Shown here: positions 44,873-56,660 of the stretch, one piece after another
Position numbering within the stretch: position 1 is the stretch's first letter
How the letters are laid out: every line of letters starts with the position of its first letter
Assembly (NCBI GenBank): GCA_009910795.1
Contig: VMEE01000019.1
Coordinates: 1 to 64,000, forward strand
Origin: Dehalobacter sp. CP
GTDB lineage: Bacteria > Bacillota_B > Desulfitobacteriia > Desulfitobacteriales > Syntrophobotulaceae
DNA: 64,000 nt
Reading direction: 5' to 3'
Translations under genes and position numbers: made by a program
Notes under the pieces: model-generated
The model's input: only the letters and a program-made list of their open reading frames with translations
Databases searched by the model: none
Told to the model about the DNA's origin: nothing

Positions 44873-46255
44873 ATGTCCGAAATTTCAGGAAATAAAGAGA
44901 AAGAATCCAAGCAGCAATTTTCGGTAAGCCGCCGCGGTTTTCTGAGAACCGGGGCAGCAGTTGCCGCTATGGGTGTTATGGGTGCAATTGCGGCTCCATC
45001 AAAGATGGCGAACGCAACTGTTAATACGTTGGGTTATGAGGCAGCAGGCAAGGGTAAATGGTCAAAATTAAAGCCGAAGATGAGTTACGGAGGAGCCTCG
45101 GTCAGTTTTGTGGAGCATAACGACCAGTGGCTTGGGACCAGCAAGCTTCTCGGGCCTGTTCAAAGGACCGATGAACAGGACGGCGGATTCTGCCTGGCCA
45201 TCAGAGGTATTTTGGGTGAAAAAGCAAGATATGGGTACTTCCAGCAAGCCCCAAGATATCCACTGGGAACCGGGTTCTTAAACCCTCTTGGGGCAATCAG
45301 CGGGGATAATATGGTGGATGGACCCCTCAGCCCTGAGAAACTGCCGATTCCGGATCCGGAACAAATGTCTCAGCATATCAAAGACCTTGCTTATTATCTG
45401 AGAGCTGACGAAGTAGGGATTGGCAAAATGCCTTCCTATGCTTATTATGCAAGTACAATGGCACCACCGCAAGGAGCGTATGCTTCGGGCGCAGTTCCCC
45501 CTGATGCCCCGATCTCAAAAGCTCCTGTGACGGGTAACCTGCCAAATGTTATTGTTGTTGCGGTAGAGCAGCATTTGGAAACCTACTTGGCAACGACCGG
45601 ATATGATGGAATCTCCGTATCGCAATCGTTCCGTTGCTATCATGCTACAGCCAATATTTCTGTCATTATGGCGCAATACATTCGGAATTTAGGCTATAAT
45701 GCGAGAGCCCAACATTTTGGCAACTATGAAGCCGTAATGGGTCCGTGCCTGATTGCTGCCGGAATGGGTGAACTTACCCGCACGGGAGACTGTGTTGCTC
45801 ATCCAAGATTTGGATTCCGCACGAAAGTAGCAGCTGTGACCACCGATTTACCGTTAGCCCCGGATAAGCCGATTGATTTTGGGATGTTGGATTTCTGCAG
45901 GGTTTGCAAAAAATGTGCAGATGAATGTCCTTCTAAAGCGATCACCTTCGACGTAGATCCAGTGGAACATAACGGCTATCTGCGTTGGAATACGGATGCA
46001 AAAATATGTACAGCTTTCAGGGCCAGTAATGAAGAAGGCGTCAACTGCGGCAGATGTATTAAAGTGTGTCCCTGGAATTCCAAAGAGGATTCCTGGTTCC
46101 ACGAAGCAGGCATCTGGATTGGCAGCAAAGGGCAAGGTGCTGCAAAATTTCTTAAAGGCATCGATGATATGTTTGGCTACGGAACTGAAATTATTGAAGA
46201 TTATAAATGGTGGCTTGAGTGGCCTGAGCTCTATAAAATCAAGATGCCAAGCTAA
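44873..46255 (+). CDS. rdhA: Reductive dehalogenase RdhA (cpr-type)
   Basis: 460 aa. Tat motif RRGFLRTG near residue 21. Clusters [12 protein letters not shown] from Cys342 and [10 protein letters not shown] preceded by VN rather than VS. Pocket Tyr (CYHA), Asn (HFGN) and Arg (GFRTK). It is most like the minus-strand rdhA at 20626 ([12 protein letters not shown]; APPxGAYxSGAVP), whose odd C-terminal tail it lacks, so it shows the ancestral end. Confidence 0.93.
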   Translation: MSEISGNKEKESKQQFSVSRRGFLRTGAAVAAMGVMGAIAAPSKMANATVNTLGYEAAGKGKWSKLKPKMSYGGASVSFVEHNDQWLGTSKLLGPVQRTDEQDGGFCLAIRGILGEKARYGYFQQAPRYPLGTGFLNPLGAISGDNMVDGPLSPEKLPIPDPEQMSQHIKDLAYYLRADEVGIGKMPSYAYYASTMAPPQGAYASGAVPPDAPISKAPVTGNLPNVIVVAVEQHLETYLATTGYDGISVSQSFRCYHATANISVIMAQYIRNLGYNARAQHFGNYEAVMGPCLIAAGMGELTRTGDCVAHPRFGFRTKVAAVTTDLPLAPDKPIDFGMLDFCRVCKKCADECPSKAITFDVDPVEHNGYLRWNTDAKICTAFRASNEEGVNCGRCIKVCPWNSKEDSWFHEAGIWIGSKGQGAAKFLKGIDDMFGYGTEIIEDYKWWLEWPELYKIKMPS

Positions 46256-46305
46256 AGGTACAGTCAAAACGCCTAATGTAGTCAAAAACCTAATGTACAA
46301 TTTCA

Positions 46306-46337
46306 TGCGGCGCACCGTCTAAGTGCGCCGCATTTTT
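46306..46337 (+). terminator. Intrinsic terminator of rdhBA
   Basis: TGCGGCGCAC / GTGCGCCGCA with a 7-base loop, then TTTTTAT. Confidence 0.88.
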
Positions 46338-46421
46338 ATGTCCTAAATTGTATTTCGATTCAGAAATAATGAAGAAAAGAAAAATTAAAATAAAATATTA
46401 GCAATGATAACGTTGGTTTTT

Positions 46422-46435
46422 TTATATCATGCTAA
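46422..46435. promoter_or_regulatory. Weak box TTATA-N4-GCTAA
   Basis: TTATA-TCAT-GCTAA about 95 bases before rdhB. Only the right half matches the TTAGC/GCTAA type. Confidence 0.35.
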
Positions 46436-46529
46436 GATTACTCCATAAAGCTTCATTTGAAAACGGTATAACATAGGTTGTATCGGATTCCAGGAGAAGT
46501 GTTTTGGAAACAGAGGAGGTGAAAAGAAC

Positions 46530-46841
46530 ATGGGAACATTTTTGGTATTTCTGGCGGGTATTTTATTTTTAGGCGGCATCATATTTATCAAACCACGGGC
46601 TATGCAAGATGTAAAATGGAAAACAATTGTTAATTGGGTTTTGTACGTTTTATGGTTTGCAATTACTGGCACCGGGATTTCTTTCATCTATATTAATTCA
46701 AGCGTCGGACATGTAAAAGCAACGAGTACTGCCATTTTCCTTTTCTTAGGTTTATCGATTGTTCTGGCAATTGTGCTGGCAAGATTCTTAGGTTTTATCG
46801 GAAAAAAACGCAATCAGCAAAATACAAATATAGAAGCATAG
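46530..46841 (+). CDS. rdhB: Membrane anchor RdhB
   Basis: 103 aa, [14 protein letters not shown], three hydrophobic segments, tail GKKRNQQNTNIEA. GGAGGTG precedes the ATG. Twelve bases before rdhA. Confidence 0.88.
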   Translation: MGTFLVFLAGILFLGGIIFIKPRAMQDVKWKTIVNWVLYVLWFAITGTGISFIYINSSVGHVKATSTAIFLFLGLSIVLAIVLARFLGFIGKKRNQQNTNIEA

Positions 46842-46853
46842 AGGTGAAATGCA

Positions 46854-48218
46854 ATGTTTAGATCTTCGGATCACGAAGATAGTAAAAAGGGGTTCCAGAT
46901 GGACCGCCGCAAGTTTCTGAAAGCCGGGGTTGCTTCAGCTCTTACCGCCGGAATGGTCGGTGCGATGAACGTTTTGCCGGCTGAAGCCGCTGAAGCTGTG
47001 AAGAACACAGCCGGTCCCCAAACCGGAGCCAAATCCAAACTTCATCCTGTTGTAGATTATGGCGGCTCAAGTGTCAGTTTTGTTGAGCATAATGACCAGT
47101 GGCTGGGGACAACCAAAATTGTAGGCACGATCAAACCGTATCACGAAGCGGAACAGGGCTTTTATATGGCCAATCGTGGAAAATATTCTCCGGAGGCGCA
47201 GCAAGGATTTTATCATTATAAGTTTGTCATGAAACATCCATTTGGTGCTGCCATTGCCCAGTTTGCAATGTCGCTTATGGCCCCTCAAATGGTGAGCGGA
47301 CAACCGTCTCCGCAGAAACTTCCGATTCCCGACCCGGAACAAATGTCACAGCATATTAAAGATGCTGCCTATTTTTTGCGCGCTGACGAAGTGGGAATCG
47401 GCAAAATGCCGGAGTATGCTTATTATACCCATAAGGCTCCCAGTCAGGATGATCTGCTGAAAGACGACCTGTCAAAGTCAATTCCTGTGACGGAACGTCT
47501 CCCTTATGTTATTGTGGTTATGATTGACCAGCATTTAGAGACCATGCTGGCTTCTACGGGCTATGACGGCATCAGTGCTTCCCAGTCCATGCGTTCTTAC
47601 CATACGACCGGCGTAGTTGCGGTTATTCTGGCCAATTATATTCGTGGCCTGGGCTATAACGCTAGGGCTCATCACTTCACCAACTATGCTTCAGTCATGC
47701 CTCCTCTTATCATGGCTGCAGGGATGGGTGAACTATCCAGGACAGGTGACTGTACGGTTCATCCCCGGTTAGGATTCCGCCACAAAGTTGCGGCTGTGAC
47801 CACAGACTTACCTTTGGTTCCGGATAAACCGATTGATTTTGGTTTGCTTGATTTCTGCCGCGTCTGTGCAAAATGCGCGGATAATTGCCCGTCAGGTGCC
47901 ATTACCCAAGACCGGGATTTGGTTGAATACAACGGATATATGCGCTGGAACAGTGATTTTAAAAAATGCACGGAATTCCGTGTAACGAATAAAGAAGGTT
48001 CTTCCTGCGGCAGGTGTATGAAGGTATGCCCCTGGAATTCCAAGGAAAAATCCTGGTTCCATACTGCAGGCACTTGGATTGGCAGCAAAGGAGAAGCTTC
48101 TGCCAGTCTTCTTAAGAAAATTGATGATATGTTTGGCTATGGCGAAGAACAGATTGAAAGATATAAATGGTGGTTGGAATGGCCGGAACGGTATGATGTA
48201 TCGGCACTCAAGCACTAA
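46854..48218 (+). CDS. rdhA: Reductive dehalogenase RdhA (cpr-type)
   Basis: 454 aa, beginning [10 protein letters not shown] like the next rdhA ([10 protein letters not shown]). Tat motif RRKFLKAG near residue 19. Clusters [12 protein letters not shown] from Cys335 and [10 protein letters not shown]. Pocket Tyr (SYHT), Asn (HFTN) and Arg (GFRHK). A duplicate pair with the gene at 48894; there is no regulator gene between or directly before them, unlike other units. Confidence 0.93.
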   Translation: MFRSSDHEDSKKGFQMDRRKFLKAGVASALTAGMVGAMNVLPAEAAEAVKNTAGPQTGAKSKLHPVVDYGGSSVSFVEHNDQWLGTTKIVGTIKPYHEAEQGFYMANRGKYSPEAQQGFYHYKFVMKHPFGAAIAQFAMSLMAPQMVSGQPSPQKLPIPDPEQMSQHIKDAAYFLRADEVGIGKMPEYAYYTHKAPSQDDLLKDDLSKSIPVTERLPYVIVVMIDQHLETMLASTGYDGISASQSMRSYHTTGVVAVILANYIRGLGYNARAHHFTNYASVMPPLIMAAGMGELSRTGDCTVHPRLGFRHKVAAVTTDLPLVPDKPIDFGLLDFCRVCAKCADNCPSGAITQDRDLVEYNGYMRWNSDFKKCTEFRVTNKEGSSCGRCMKVCPWNSKEKSWFHTAGTWIGSKGEASASLLKKIDDMFGYGEEQIERYKWWLEWPERYDVSALKH

Positions 48219-48244
48219 GACAGTAACAATCAATATAATTAGTA

Positions 48245-48326
48245 ATTTTAAAAGCGGTGAGATTTTATACTCATCGCTTTTAAAATCTATTGCGGCTTAC
48301 CCCGGGGTACGCTGCAATAGATTTTT
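48245..48326 (+). terminator. Two overlapping hairpins after rdhBA
   Basis: ATTTTAAAAGCGGTGAG with CTCATCGCTTTTAAAAT (48245-48286), and AAATCTATTGC with GCAATAGATTT (48283-48324) followed by TTTATT. The two stems share four bases, so they compete at the joint. Confidence 0.65.
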
Positions 48327-48388
48327 ATTATGCCATTAAAATGTACTTTCTAAAAAGATTTTGTCTACAGTGTGAATGGCTTCTAACA

Positions 48389-48437
48389 AAACAGCGGTTA
48401 ATATTCGTTAATCTGACGAAATATTAGCCGCTGTTAA
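48389..48437 (+). terminator. Imperfect long hairpin AACAGCGGTTAATATTCGT
   Basis: Its arms pair with ACGAAATATTAGCCGCTGTT (one bulge, one wobble). The 3' arm runs into the TTAAT-N4-ACTAA box at 48434, so it may also touch regulation of the next rdhBA. Confidence 0.5.
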
Positions 48438-48447
48438 TACATACTAA
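48434..48447. promoter_or_regulatory. Dehalobox TTAAT-N4-ACTAA
   Basis: TTAAT-ACAT-ACTAA, one base off the CprK consensus. TATGAT at 48471-48476 is a likely -10, which would put the box near -42, the position expected for activation by a CRP/FNR protein. Confidence 0.68.
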
Positions 48448-48566
48448 ATTAATATTTTTCACCAACCTGGTATGATTGACTCAGATAGCACCTTGGAAAT
48501 CGGTAAGGTTACGATAGACTGAACCGCGTTTCCAAAAAGTATTTTGCGTAGGGGGAGGTGAAAAAA

Positions 48567-48878
48567 ATGGGAACATTCTTGGTATTTCTAGCCGGAATTC
48601 TGTTCTTAGCCGGAATTATTTTTATAAAGCCGCGAGCTAAGCAGGAGCTGAGATGGAAAACTGTTCTTAACTGGGTATTATACGTCTTGTGGTATTCGAT
48701 CACAGCAATAGGGGTTTCATTCATTTATATTAACTCAATCGTAGGACACGTGAAGGCCACAAGTACAGCAATCTTTCTGTTTATCGGATTATCGATCGTT
48801 CTAGCCATCGTATTAGCCAGACTTTTAGGATTCTTAGGAAAAAAACGCGAAAATATCAATTCAAGCGCAAAGGCGTAA
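48567..48878 (+). CDS. rdhB: Membrane anchor RdhB
   Basis: 103 aa, [14 protein letters not shown], three hydrophobic segments, tail GKKRENINSSAKA. GGGAGGTG precedes ATG 48567; the in-frame GTG at 48558 is part of that site. Fifteen bases before rdhA. Confidence 0.88.
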   Translation: MGTFLVFLAGILFLAGIIFIKPRAKQELRWKTVLNWVLYVLWYSITAIGVSFIYINSIVGHVKATSTAIFLFIGLSIVLAIVLARLLGFLGKKRENINSSAKA

Positions 48879-48893
48879 AGAGGTGAAAAAAAG

Positions 48894-50264
48894 ATGTTTA
48901 GATCTTCAGAACAAGAAGGAAGCCAACAGAATCAGCGGTTTAAGATGGACCGCCGCAAGTTTCTGAAGGCAGGGGCTGCTTCTGCGCTGGCAGCAGGGAT
49001 TGTTGGCGCAATCGGAGTTTTGCCGGCAGAAGCAGCTGAAGCTATGGCAAGCCAGACAGGCCCCCAGAACGGAGCCAAATCCAAGCTACATCCCAATATG
49101 GATTATGGCGGTGCCAGTGTCCGATTTGTCGAGCATAACGACCAATGGCTTGGAACTTCAAAGCTAGTTGGTCCTATTAAAAAGAGCCATGAAGCAGACT
49201 CGGGATTCTTTTATGCGATGCGTGGTAAACTTACAGCAGAAGCTCAAACAACGTCGTACAACTATCAATTCGTCTTTAAGCATCCGTTTAACGCAGCTAT
49301 TGCCGGGTTCGCCGTCAATCTTGCTCCTGAACCCATGGTGAGCGGACAGCCGGCCCCTGAAAAGTTACCGATTCCAGATCCCGAACAAATGTCCCAACAC
49401 ATTAAGGATTGCGCCTATTTTTTGCGGGCGGATGAAGTAGGAATCGGCAAGATGCCCCCGTATGCTTATTATACCTATAAAACGCCTAGTCTGGAAGATT
49501 TGCTTAGGGATGATCTATCTAAATCGACACCGGTCACGGAGAATCTACCCTATGTTATTGTCGTCATGGTTGACCAGCATTTGGAAACAATGCTGGCTTC
49601 GACCGGATATGATGGTATTAGCGCTGCCCAATCCATGCGTTCATATCATTCAACTGGTGTTATTTCCTGTATTTTAGCCAGTTATATTCGTAACCTGGGT
49701 TATAATGCCAGAGCACAGCATTTCACCAACTACGAAGCGGTTATGGGTCCCTGCATTATAGCTGCAGGACTGGGTGAATTAACGAGAACAGGTGACTGCA
49801 CTGCACATCCGCGTCTTGGATTCCGCCACAAAGTAGCAGCTGTGACCACCGATTTGCCCCTTCTCCCTGACAAACCGATTGATTTCGGCATGCTTGATTT
49901 TTGCAGTGTCTGTGGCAAATGCGCAGATAATTGCCCTTCCGGTGCAATTACAAAGGATAAGGACCCAGTAGAATTTAATGGTTACTTGCGTTGGAACAGT
50001 GATTCTAAAAAATGCACAATATTCCGGGCAACAAACAAAGAAGGCTCTTCCTGCGGCAGGTGTATGAAGGTATGTCCTTGGGACTCTAAGGAACAATCCT
50101 GGTTCCACGAAGCAGGTACTTGGATCGGCAGCCATGGCCAGAGCTCATCCAGATTGCTTAAACAAATCGACGATATGTTTGGCTATGGCACAGAAGAGAT
50201 CGAGAAATATAAATGGTGGCTGGAGTGGCCTGAAAGATATGATGTATTAGCTACCAAGCATTAA
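48894..50264 (+). CDS. rdhA: Reductive dehalogenase RdhA (cpr-type)
   Basis: 456 aa. Tat motif RRKFLKAG near residue 22. First cluster [12 protein letters not shown] from Cys337, with Ser and Gly where most have Arg and Lys. Second cluster [10 protein letters not shown], then DSKEQ. Pocket Tyr (SYHS), Asn (HFTN) and Arg (GFRHK). Sister of the rdhA at 46854; differences concentrate in residues 100-215. Confidence 0.93.
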   Translation: MFRSSEQEGSQQNQRFKMDRRKFLKAGAASALAAGIVGAIGVLPAEAAEAMASQTGPQNGAKSKLHPNMDYGGASVRFVEHNDQWLGTSKLVGPIKKSHEADSGFFYAMRGKLTAEAQTTSYNYQFVFKHPFNAAIAGFAVNLAPEPMVSGQPAPEKLPIPDPEQMSQHIKDCAYFLRADEVGIGKMPPYAYYTYKTPSLEDLLRDDLSKSTPVTENLPYVIVVMVDQHLETMLASTGYDGISAAQSMRSYHSTGVISCILASYIRNLGYNARAQHFTNYEAVMGPCIIAAGLGELTRTGDCTAHPRLGFRHKVAAVTTDLPLLPDKPIDFGMLDFCSVCGKCADNCPSGAITKDKDPVEFNGYLRWNSDSKKCTIFRATNKEGSSCGRCMKVCPWDSKEQSWFHEAGTWIGSHGQSSSRLLKQIDDMFGYGTEEIEKYKWWLEWPERYDVLATKH

Positions 50265-50301
50265 GCTGTTCAGTTTTTCATCAGGCATATACCAGGCATA
50301 T

Positions 50302-50337
50302 CTTTAAGCGGCGGAGTTTTTCTCTTGCCGCTTAAAG
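50302..50337 (+). terminator. Hairpin after rdhBA
   Basis: CTTTAAGCGGC/GCCGCTTAAAG, 11-bp perfect stem, no T run. Confidence 0.6.
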
Positions 50338-50437
50338 GTGTTCAAAAAACGGATGCTATTCCTTAAATTAGGCTAAAAATTATTGTAAATGTATATATTA
50401 ATGATTTAATGTTATCATAGGTCATGTAAAATTAATT

Positions 50438-50451
50438 TTAGCATTTGCAAA
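50438..50451. promoter_or_regulatory. Box TTAGC-N4-GCAAA upstream of rdhK
   Basis: TTAGC-ATTT-GCAAA, one mismatch from TTAGC-N4-GCTAA, 85 bases before the regulator. Related to 52270-52283. Confidence 0.5.
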
Positions 50452-50535
50452 TTTTTTTAAATTGTTATCCAAATTGGTTCATACGATAAATCGCTTGACG
50501 ATCTGACTCATCTGCTGTTAGGGGAGGGAAAATCG

Positions 50536-51234
50536 ATGGATGATAGCACAAAAAGACAGATTCCAGGAACAATCATTCCTGAATCGTTTAATCGTGTTGA
50601 AAGATTGGAAAAATATGTACATCTCGGATGTACGCGTCCATTTTACAAAGGAAGCGTCGTACTTTCTCAGGGCAGTGAAACCAATAATGTAATGTATGTG
50701 CAGTCGGGATGTCTTGCCGTAAGCATGGGGACTGATGATGGTCATAATAAATTTTTGTTCCAGATCGGCGAGCAATCCATTGGGATGACAACCTTTTTAA
50801 GTGAGAATCATGAACTACAGATCGTTGCGGTCAAAGACAGTGTTATTTGTTTTTTTACCATTGAAGAGGTTTTGAAAATATGTCACGAAGATGAACAACT
50901 GATTGTCGATATCATTCAAAATCTTAGTTCAAAAGTATATTATTTTATGACACAATCAAGAGATTTAAATTTTTCCCGTCCCGCGAGTAGGGTGTTTCGC
51001 TTCCTGTATAACCTATGTCTTCATGATGGAAAACAAATTGAAGACTATTACATCATTCATTCAAATCTGACACAAAAAGCGATCGGCGAAATCACCGGCA
51101 CCCATTATGTCACGGTTAGCAAATTATTGACGATCCTTGAAAAGCAGAAAGTATTGAGAAAAACCAAGGATGCAATTTATGTTTATAACCTAGAAAAACT
51201 AAAAAATATGATTAATGAAGTTCTTGAATATTAG
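50536..51234 (+). CDS. rdhK: CRP/FNR-family regulator RdhK, accessory-locus type
   Basis: 232 aa of a third subgroup that opens IIPESFNRVERLEKYVHLGCTRPFYKGS and has MGTDDGHNKFLFQIGEQSIGMTTF in the barrel. Recognition segment IGEITGTHYVTVSKLLTIL. Only this gene and the one at 52381 have these features. GGGGAGGG precedes the ATG. Convergent with rdhT, its stop 6 bases from the rdhT stop. Confidence 0.87.
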   Translation: MDDSTKRQIPGTIIPESFNRVERLEKYVHLGCTRPFYKGSVVLSQGSETNNVMYVQSGCLAVSMGTDDGHNKFLFQIGEQSIGMTTFLSENHELQIVAVKDSVICFFTIEEVLKICHEDEQLIVDIIQNLSSKVYYFMTQSRDLNFSRPASRVFRFLYNLCLHDGKQIEDYYIIHSNLTQKAIGEITGTHYVTVSKLLTILEKQKVLRKTKDAIYVYNLEKLKNMINEVLEY

Positions 51235-51239
51235 AAAAA

Positions 51240-52184
51240 TCAATTATCACCGATATTCCATTCAAATAGGTGTTTGACAATCTTTTCATGCAGCAGACTT
51301 TCTTTTAAGAGTTCGGGGGTAGGGAAAAGCTTTTCAAACATTTGTTGATCCCCCTGGATTCCTTCAAGAACCTGCTTTCTTCCTAACTCTGCTTCTTCAT
51401 CGGAAATACAAATATTTTCAACACGTGCTAACTCCGTAAAAGCCAAACTGAGGAGAAGCTGTTGTTTAGCAAAAACAGCACAATCCTCATAGAAATATTC
51501 ATCAGCCTCACTTGAGCCAAAAGGTGTATTTGCGTTTTGATTCTTTATGATTTCATAGTCTTTAAGTGCATTGTTTATTACTTGCTTTGTCGTGGCGGCC
51601 AGCATTTCCTCATCCAACTCATATGTTGAGCTCTCGATAATTGTATCTAAGATCGTTTGTAGATTATTTTCTGCGATGGTTTGTTGGCTTTCAGCTATCA
51701 AGGACTTGCGGATTTTCTCTTTCAGCGTTTTCAAGTCCGGAACTTCCGGGTCCATTTCATGGATAATTGCGTCTGTGACCTCCAGTTGTTTTGACGGCCA
51801 GACTTCCAGTACGGTAGCCAAAAACTCAGCTTTCTTGCCTGCAACGTGTTGAAGCGGACTATTGTGTGGGATATCAATCATCATTTGGAAACGATCTGCT
51901 TTCTTTTTTCCGATGACATTTTTGAATTGGCCAAACATCATGGGATCGCCAACTTTGTATTTTAAATAGGATGAACAAAGTTCCGAAACAGCCAAACCGT
52001 CGCAAGTTGCAAAAATGCTGACTGCAACCTCATCCCCTTCTTCGACAACTATATTGTCTTTTGACCATTCGTTAAGCATTTTTAAAACAGATTGAATTAC
52101 CGCATTCTCTAACTCCGTTTCTGTAGGCGTGGGCTGAGGGGCGATTTTCATTCCTTTATACTGACCCAGTTGAAAATGATGCAT
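51240..52184 (-). CDS. rdhT: Trigger-factor-like chaperone RdhT
   Basis: 314 aa. It resembles the PPIase and C-terminal chaperone parts of trigger factor. It starts MHHFQLGQYKGMKI and contains GDEVAVSI, KYKVGDPMMFGQFKNVIGKK and ATVLEVWPSKQLEVTDAII, then a long helical body. The ribosome-docking signature of true trigger factor is absent, as expected for CprT/PceT, dedicated chaperones that act on RdhA precursors. ATG 52184 follows GGAGG. Convergent with the rdhK at 50536 and divergent from the rdhK at 52381. Confidence 0.82.
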   Translation of the reverse strand: MHHFQLGQYKGMKIAPQPTPTETELENAVIQSVLKMLNEWSKDNIVVEEGDEVAVSIFATCDGLAVSELCSSYLKYKVGDPMMFGQFKNVIGKKKADRFQMMIDIPHNSPLQHVAGKKAEFLATVLEVWPSKQLEVTDAIIHEMDPEVPDLKTLKEKIRKSLIAESQQTIAENNLQTILDTIIESSTYELDEEMLAATTKQVINNALKDYEIIKNQNANTPFGSSEADEYFYEDCAVFAKQQLLLSLAFTELARVENICISDEEAELGRKQVLEGIQGDQQMFEKLFPTPELLKESLLHEKIVKHLFEWNIGDN

Positions 52185-52269
52185 TGATAGTGCCTCCATT
52201 TAATATAAAAATAATATGAAAATTGCAGTCATAACACTTTCATGTTATCATAAATTAAGCATCTAGATT

Positions 52270-52283
52270 TTAGCATATGCCAA
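52270..52283. promoter_or_regulatory. Box TTAGC-N4-GCCAA between divergent rdhT and rdhK
   Basis: TTAGC-ATAT-GCCAA, one mismatch from TTAGC-N4-GCTAA, 86 bases from rdhT and 98 from rdhK; it could serve either. Confidence 0.5.
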
Positions 52284-52380
52284 CCTTGAAATCAAATGCA
52301 AAAAACAATCGATTATTTAAAAACTTGAAGTATCTTTATGTTTTTGATCATCCGAATTTTTTAGGAGAAGGGGAAAATTA

Positions 52381-53094
52381 ATGGATGATAGGATGATGGA
52401 TGATAATATAAAGAGAAAAATTCCTGATATTTTAATTCCTGAAACATTCAATCGAATTGAACGTTTGGGAATGTACACGCATCTCGCAAATACCCGAACT
52501 TTTACCAAAGGAAGCATTGTGCTTGGACAGGGTGCAGAATCAAATTCTATTGTATATGTACAATCAGGATGTTTATCCGTAGGTATCGGGATGGAAGACG
52601 GTCATAATAAATTCCTGTTTAATATTACTGAAGGTTGCGTCGGAATGACAGCATTTCTAAATGAATATCATGAATTGCAAATTCATGCGGTCAAAACCAG
52701 TACGGTTTGTTTTTTTTCCATTGCGCAAGTTATGAAAATTTTCCATGACGATGAACAAGTAATCCTTGATATCTTGCATAATATTCTCAGTAAAGTATAT
52801 TATTTTATGGCACATGCCAGAGATTTAAACTATTCCCGTCCTTCCAGTAGAGTGTTCCGCTTGCTCTATAATCTTTGCATTCATGAAGGGAAGTTTGTAG
52901 GCGGTAGTTATGTCATTACTTCAAAGCTTACGCAGAAAGCAATAGCGGATATTACGGGGACACATTATGTGACGGTTTGCAAATTATTTAACATACTTGA
53001 AAAACAAGAAGTCCTCAAAAAAGTCAAAAATAAAATTTATGTTTATAATATTGAAAAACTAAAAAGTTTAATCAATGAAGTTATTGAGTACTAA
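52381..53094 (+). CDS. rdhK: CRP/FNR-family regulator RdhK, accessory-locus type
   Basis: 237 aa, paralogue of the regulator at 50536 (ILIPETFNRIERLGMYTHLANTRTFTKGS; MEDGHNKFLFNITEGCVGMTAF). Recognition segment IADITGTHYVTVCKLFNIL. AGAAGGGG precedes the ATG. With its convergent rdhT it repeats the rdhK-rdhT pair beside it, so the two-gene module was duplicated as a whole. Confidence 0.87.
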   Translation: MDDRMMDDNIKRKIPDILIPETFNRIERLGMYTHLANTRTFTKGSIVLGQGAESNSIVYVQSGCLSVGIGMEDGHNKFLFNITEGCVGMTAFLNEYHELQIHAVKTSTVCFFSIAQVMKIFHDDEQVILDILHNILSKVYYFMAHARDLNYSRPSSRVFRLLYNLCIHEGKFVGGSYVITSKLTQKAIADITGTHYVTVCKLFNILEKQEVLKKVKNKIYVYNIEKLKSLINEVIEY

Positions 53095-53121
53095 GCTACG
53101 GGGACAATATTTGTGGATTTT

Positions 53122-53161
53122 AAAGACATGCCGGAGAAAACTTTCCGGCATGTCTTTTTAT
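53122..53161. terminator. Terminator between convergent rdhK and rdhT
   Basis: AAAGACATGCCGGA/TCCGGCATGTCTTT, 14-bp perfect stem, then TTA. Confidence 0.85.
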
Positions 53162-53234
53162 TAGCCCCAAAGTTTCATGGTAGTTTAACGCGGACTAAAT
53201 AATCTGGTAAGATAATATAGTAAAATGTTTTAGG

Positions 53235-54212
53235 TTATTGTAATGTAAAAATTCTTTCGTAATCACTTTTGCCGTAAATATCGCAATCGTTCCATTTCCA
53301 AAGAGCGTGAATAATCTTTTCTCTAAACAAGTAGTCCCCCAAAAATTCATCATTTGGAAAGAGCTGACTGAATTGCGCTTTGTCGGGAGATGTTTTTAAG
53401 AAGAAGGATTTTGCTTCCTGAATTTCCTCAGGACTGATGTCGATGTTTTCTAGCCGTGCAATTTCGGTCAGAATGAGTTCTTCGACAAGGGTTTTCTCAG
53501 CCAACGCCATGTTCTTCATTTCAAACATCCTGTTATCTCCGGACATAAGCGCTTCAAGGTTTTGAGGATTCCCTGACGAGAAAAGTTCCTTTTGCGATTG
53601 GGTATTAAGAATATCCAGAACTTCCTGGAATTCCTTTTGATCTAAAGTATATTCCGAACCCGAGGCAATGGTGTCGATTATGGATCGAATTCTCTCTTCC
53701 TTGATCTTTTGTAACCAGTTTTCAGAGATTATTTTGCGTAAGTTGGCCTGCAGCTCATCTATTCCAGAAACCTCAGGATTAATTTGCCTGGCGATTTCAT
53801 CCGAGAGTTCAACGGGTAGTCTATGGTTAACTTCATGGATGGCAATCTGAAAGGTAACTGTTTTTCCGCCCATCCGTTCAACGGTGAAACCTTCGGGGAA
53901 AGTAACAGACAGCACTAAATCATCTCCGGCTTTGTGATTAATAATCTGGCTGAATGCCTCAAGAACAGAAGGATCCCCCAAGGTAAACTTTAGATTCGAA
54001 TTCGATAACTCCGGAACGAACATATTGTCGCATTCCGCACGAAGGCCAATGACAACTTCATCACCATACACCGCAGGCATATTATTTTTTGCCCATTGGT
54101 TTGCCAGTTTTTTTACAGCTTCCCTCGCCCCCAGGTTCAAATCATCTTCGGAAAACATAGATACTGGAGGAAGCTTTAATCCTTTATATGATCCAAGTTT
54201 GATTTCATGCAT
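53235..54212 (-). CDS. rdhT: Trigger-factor-like chaperone RdhT
   Basis: 325 aa, MHEIKLGSYKGLKLPP at the front like the other RdhT proteins, with FTLGDPSVLEAFSQIINHKAGDDLVLSVTFPEGF and VTFQIAIHEVNHRLPVELSD in the PPIase-like part, then a helical C-terminal body. Start ATG 54212, behind GAAGGAAG; a TTG at 54218 is an alternative. It is divergent from the cprZ-position gene, which puts it at the cprT position of a cpr-like cluster. Confidence 0.82.
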   Translation of the reverse strand: MHEIKLGSYKGLKLPPVSMFSEDDLNLGAREAVKKLANQWAKNNMPAVYGDEVVIGLRAECDNMFVPELSNSNLKFTLGDPSVLEAFSQIINHKAGDDLVLSVTFPEGFTVERMGGKTVTFQIAIHEVNHRLPVELSDEIARQINPEVSGIDELQANLRKIISENWLQKIKEERIRSIIDTIASGSEYTLDQKEFQEVLDILNTQSQKELFSSGNPQNLEALMSGDNRMFEMKNMALAEKTLVEELILTEIARLENIDISPEEIQEAKSFFLKTSPDKAQFSQLFPNDEFLGDYLFREKIIHALWKWNDCDIYGKSDYERIFTLQ

Positions 54213-54294
54213 GCCCAATCTACTTCCTTCTTTTATTATTTTTTTGTTGTTATTTTATCATGGAATAGTCTATCATAAAATAGTTTATCACACT

Positions 54295-54308
54295 TTAATA
54301 TGCGCAAA
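54295..54308. promoter_or_regulatory. Possible box TTAAT-N4-GCAAA
   Basis: TTAAT-ATGC-GCAAA in the 365-base space between rdhT and the cprZ-position gene. A second candidate, TTAAT-TCTT-ATTTA, lies at 54416-54429, one mismatch from the dehalobox. No other gene is in the gap. Confidence 0.4.
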
Positions 54309-54576
54309 TAAAAATTTTGTTTTTTATATAGGAGGGGGTTAAAAATAACCTTTTGTGGGGATATTTAGGAGCAGATGAAAAATAAGGAGGGGGAAGAAAG
54401 TAAAATACTGACACATTAATTCTTATTTAACAAAAAATAATTCTTATTTTACAAAAATTCGATAAAATATTGTCATGATATGCAATTATGTTATACTTAA
54501 TTAGCATGTTTTAAAGATTTATTTGTATACCTAGGTTAAGATTTTAATGCATAATAAAACACAAGGAGAAAAGCAT

Positions 54577-56600
<2,024 letters not shown>

Positions 56601-56660
56601 GTTGAAAAAACAGATTTCTTTTATATTTGTTTCAAGCCATAAAAAAGAGAGGCCAGTTTT

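Noticed and set aside
53183..53198. TTTAAC-GCGG-ACTAAA, dehalobox-like
   Set aside because: It lies between two convergent gene ends just after a terminator, so it is not at a promoter; the halves do not match well.
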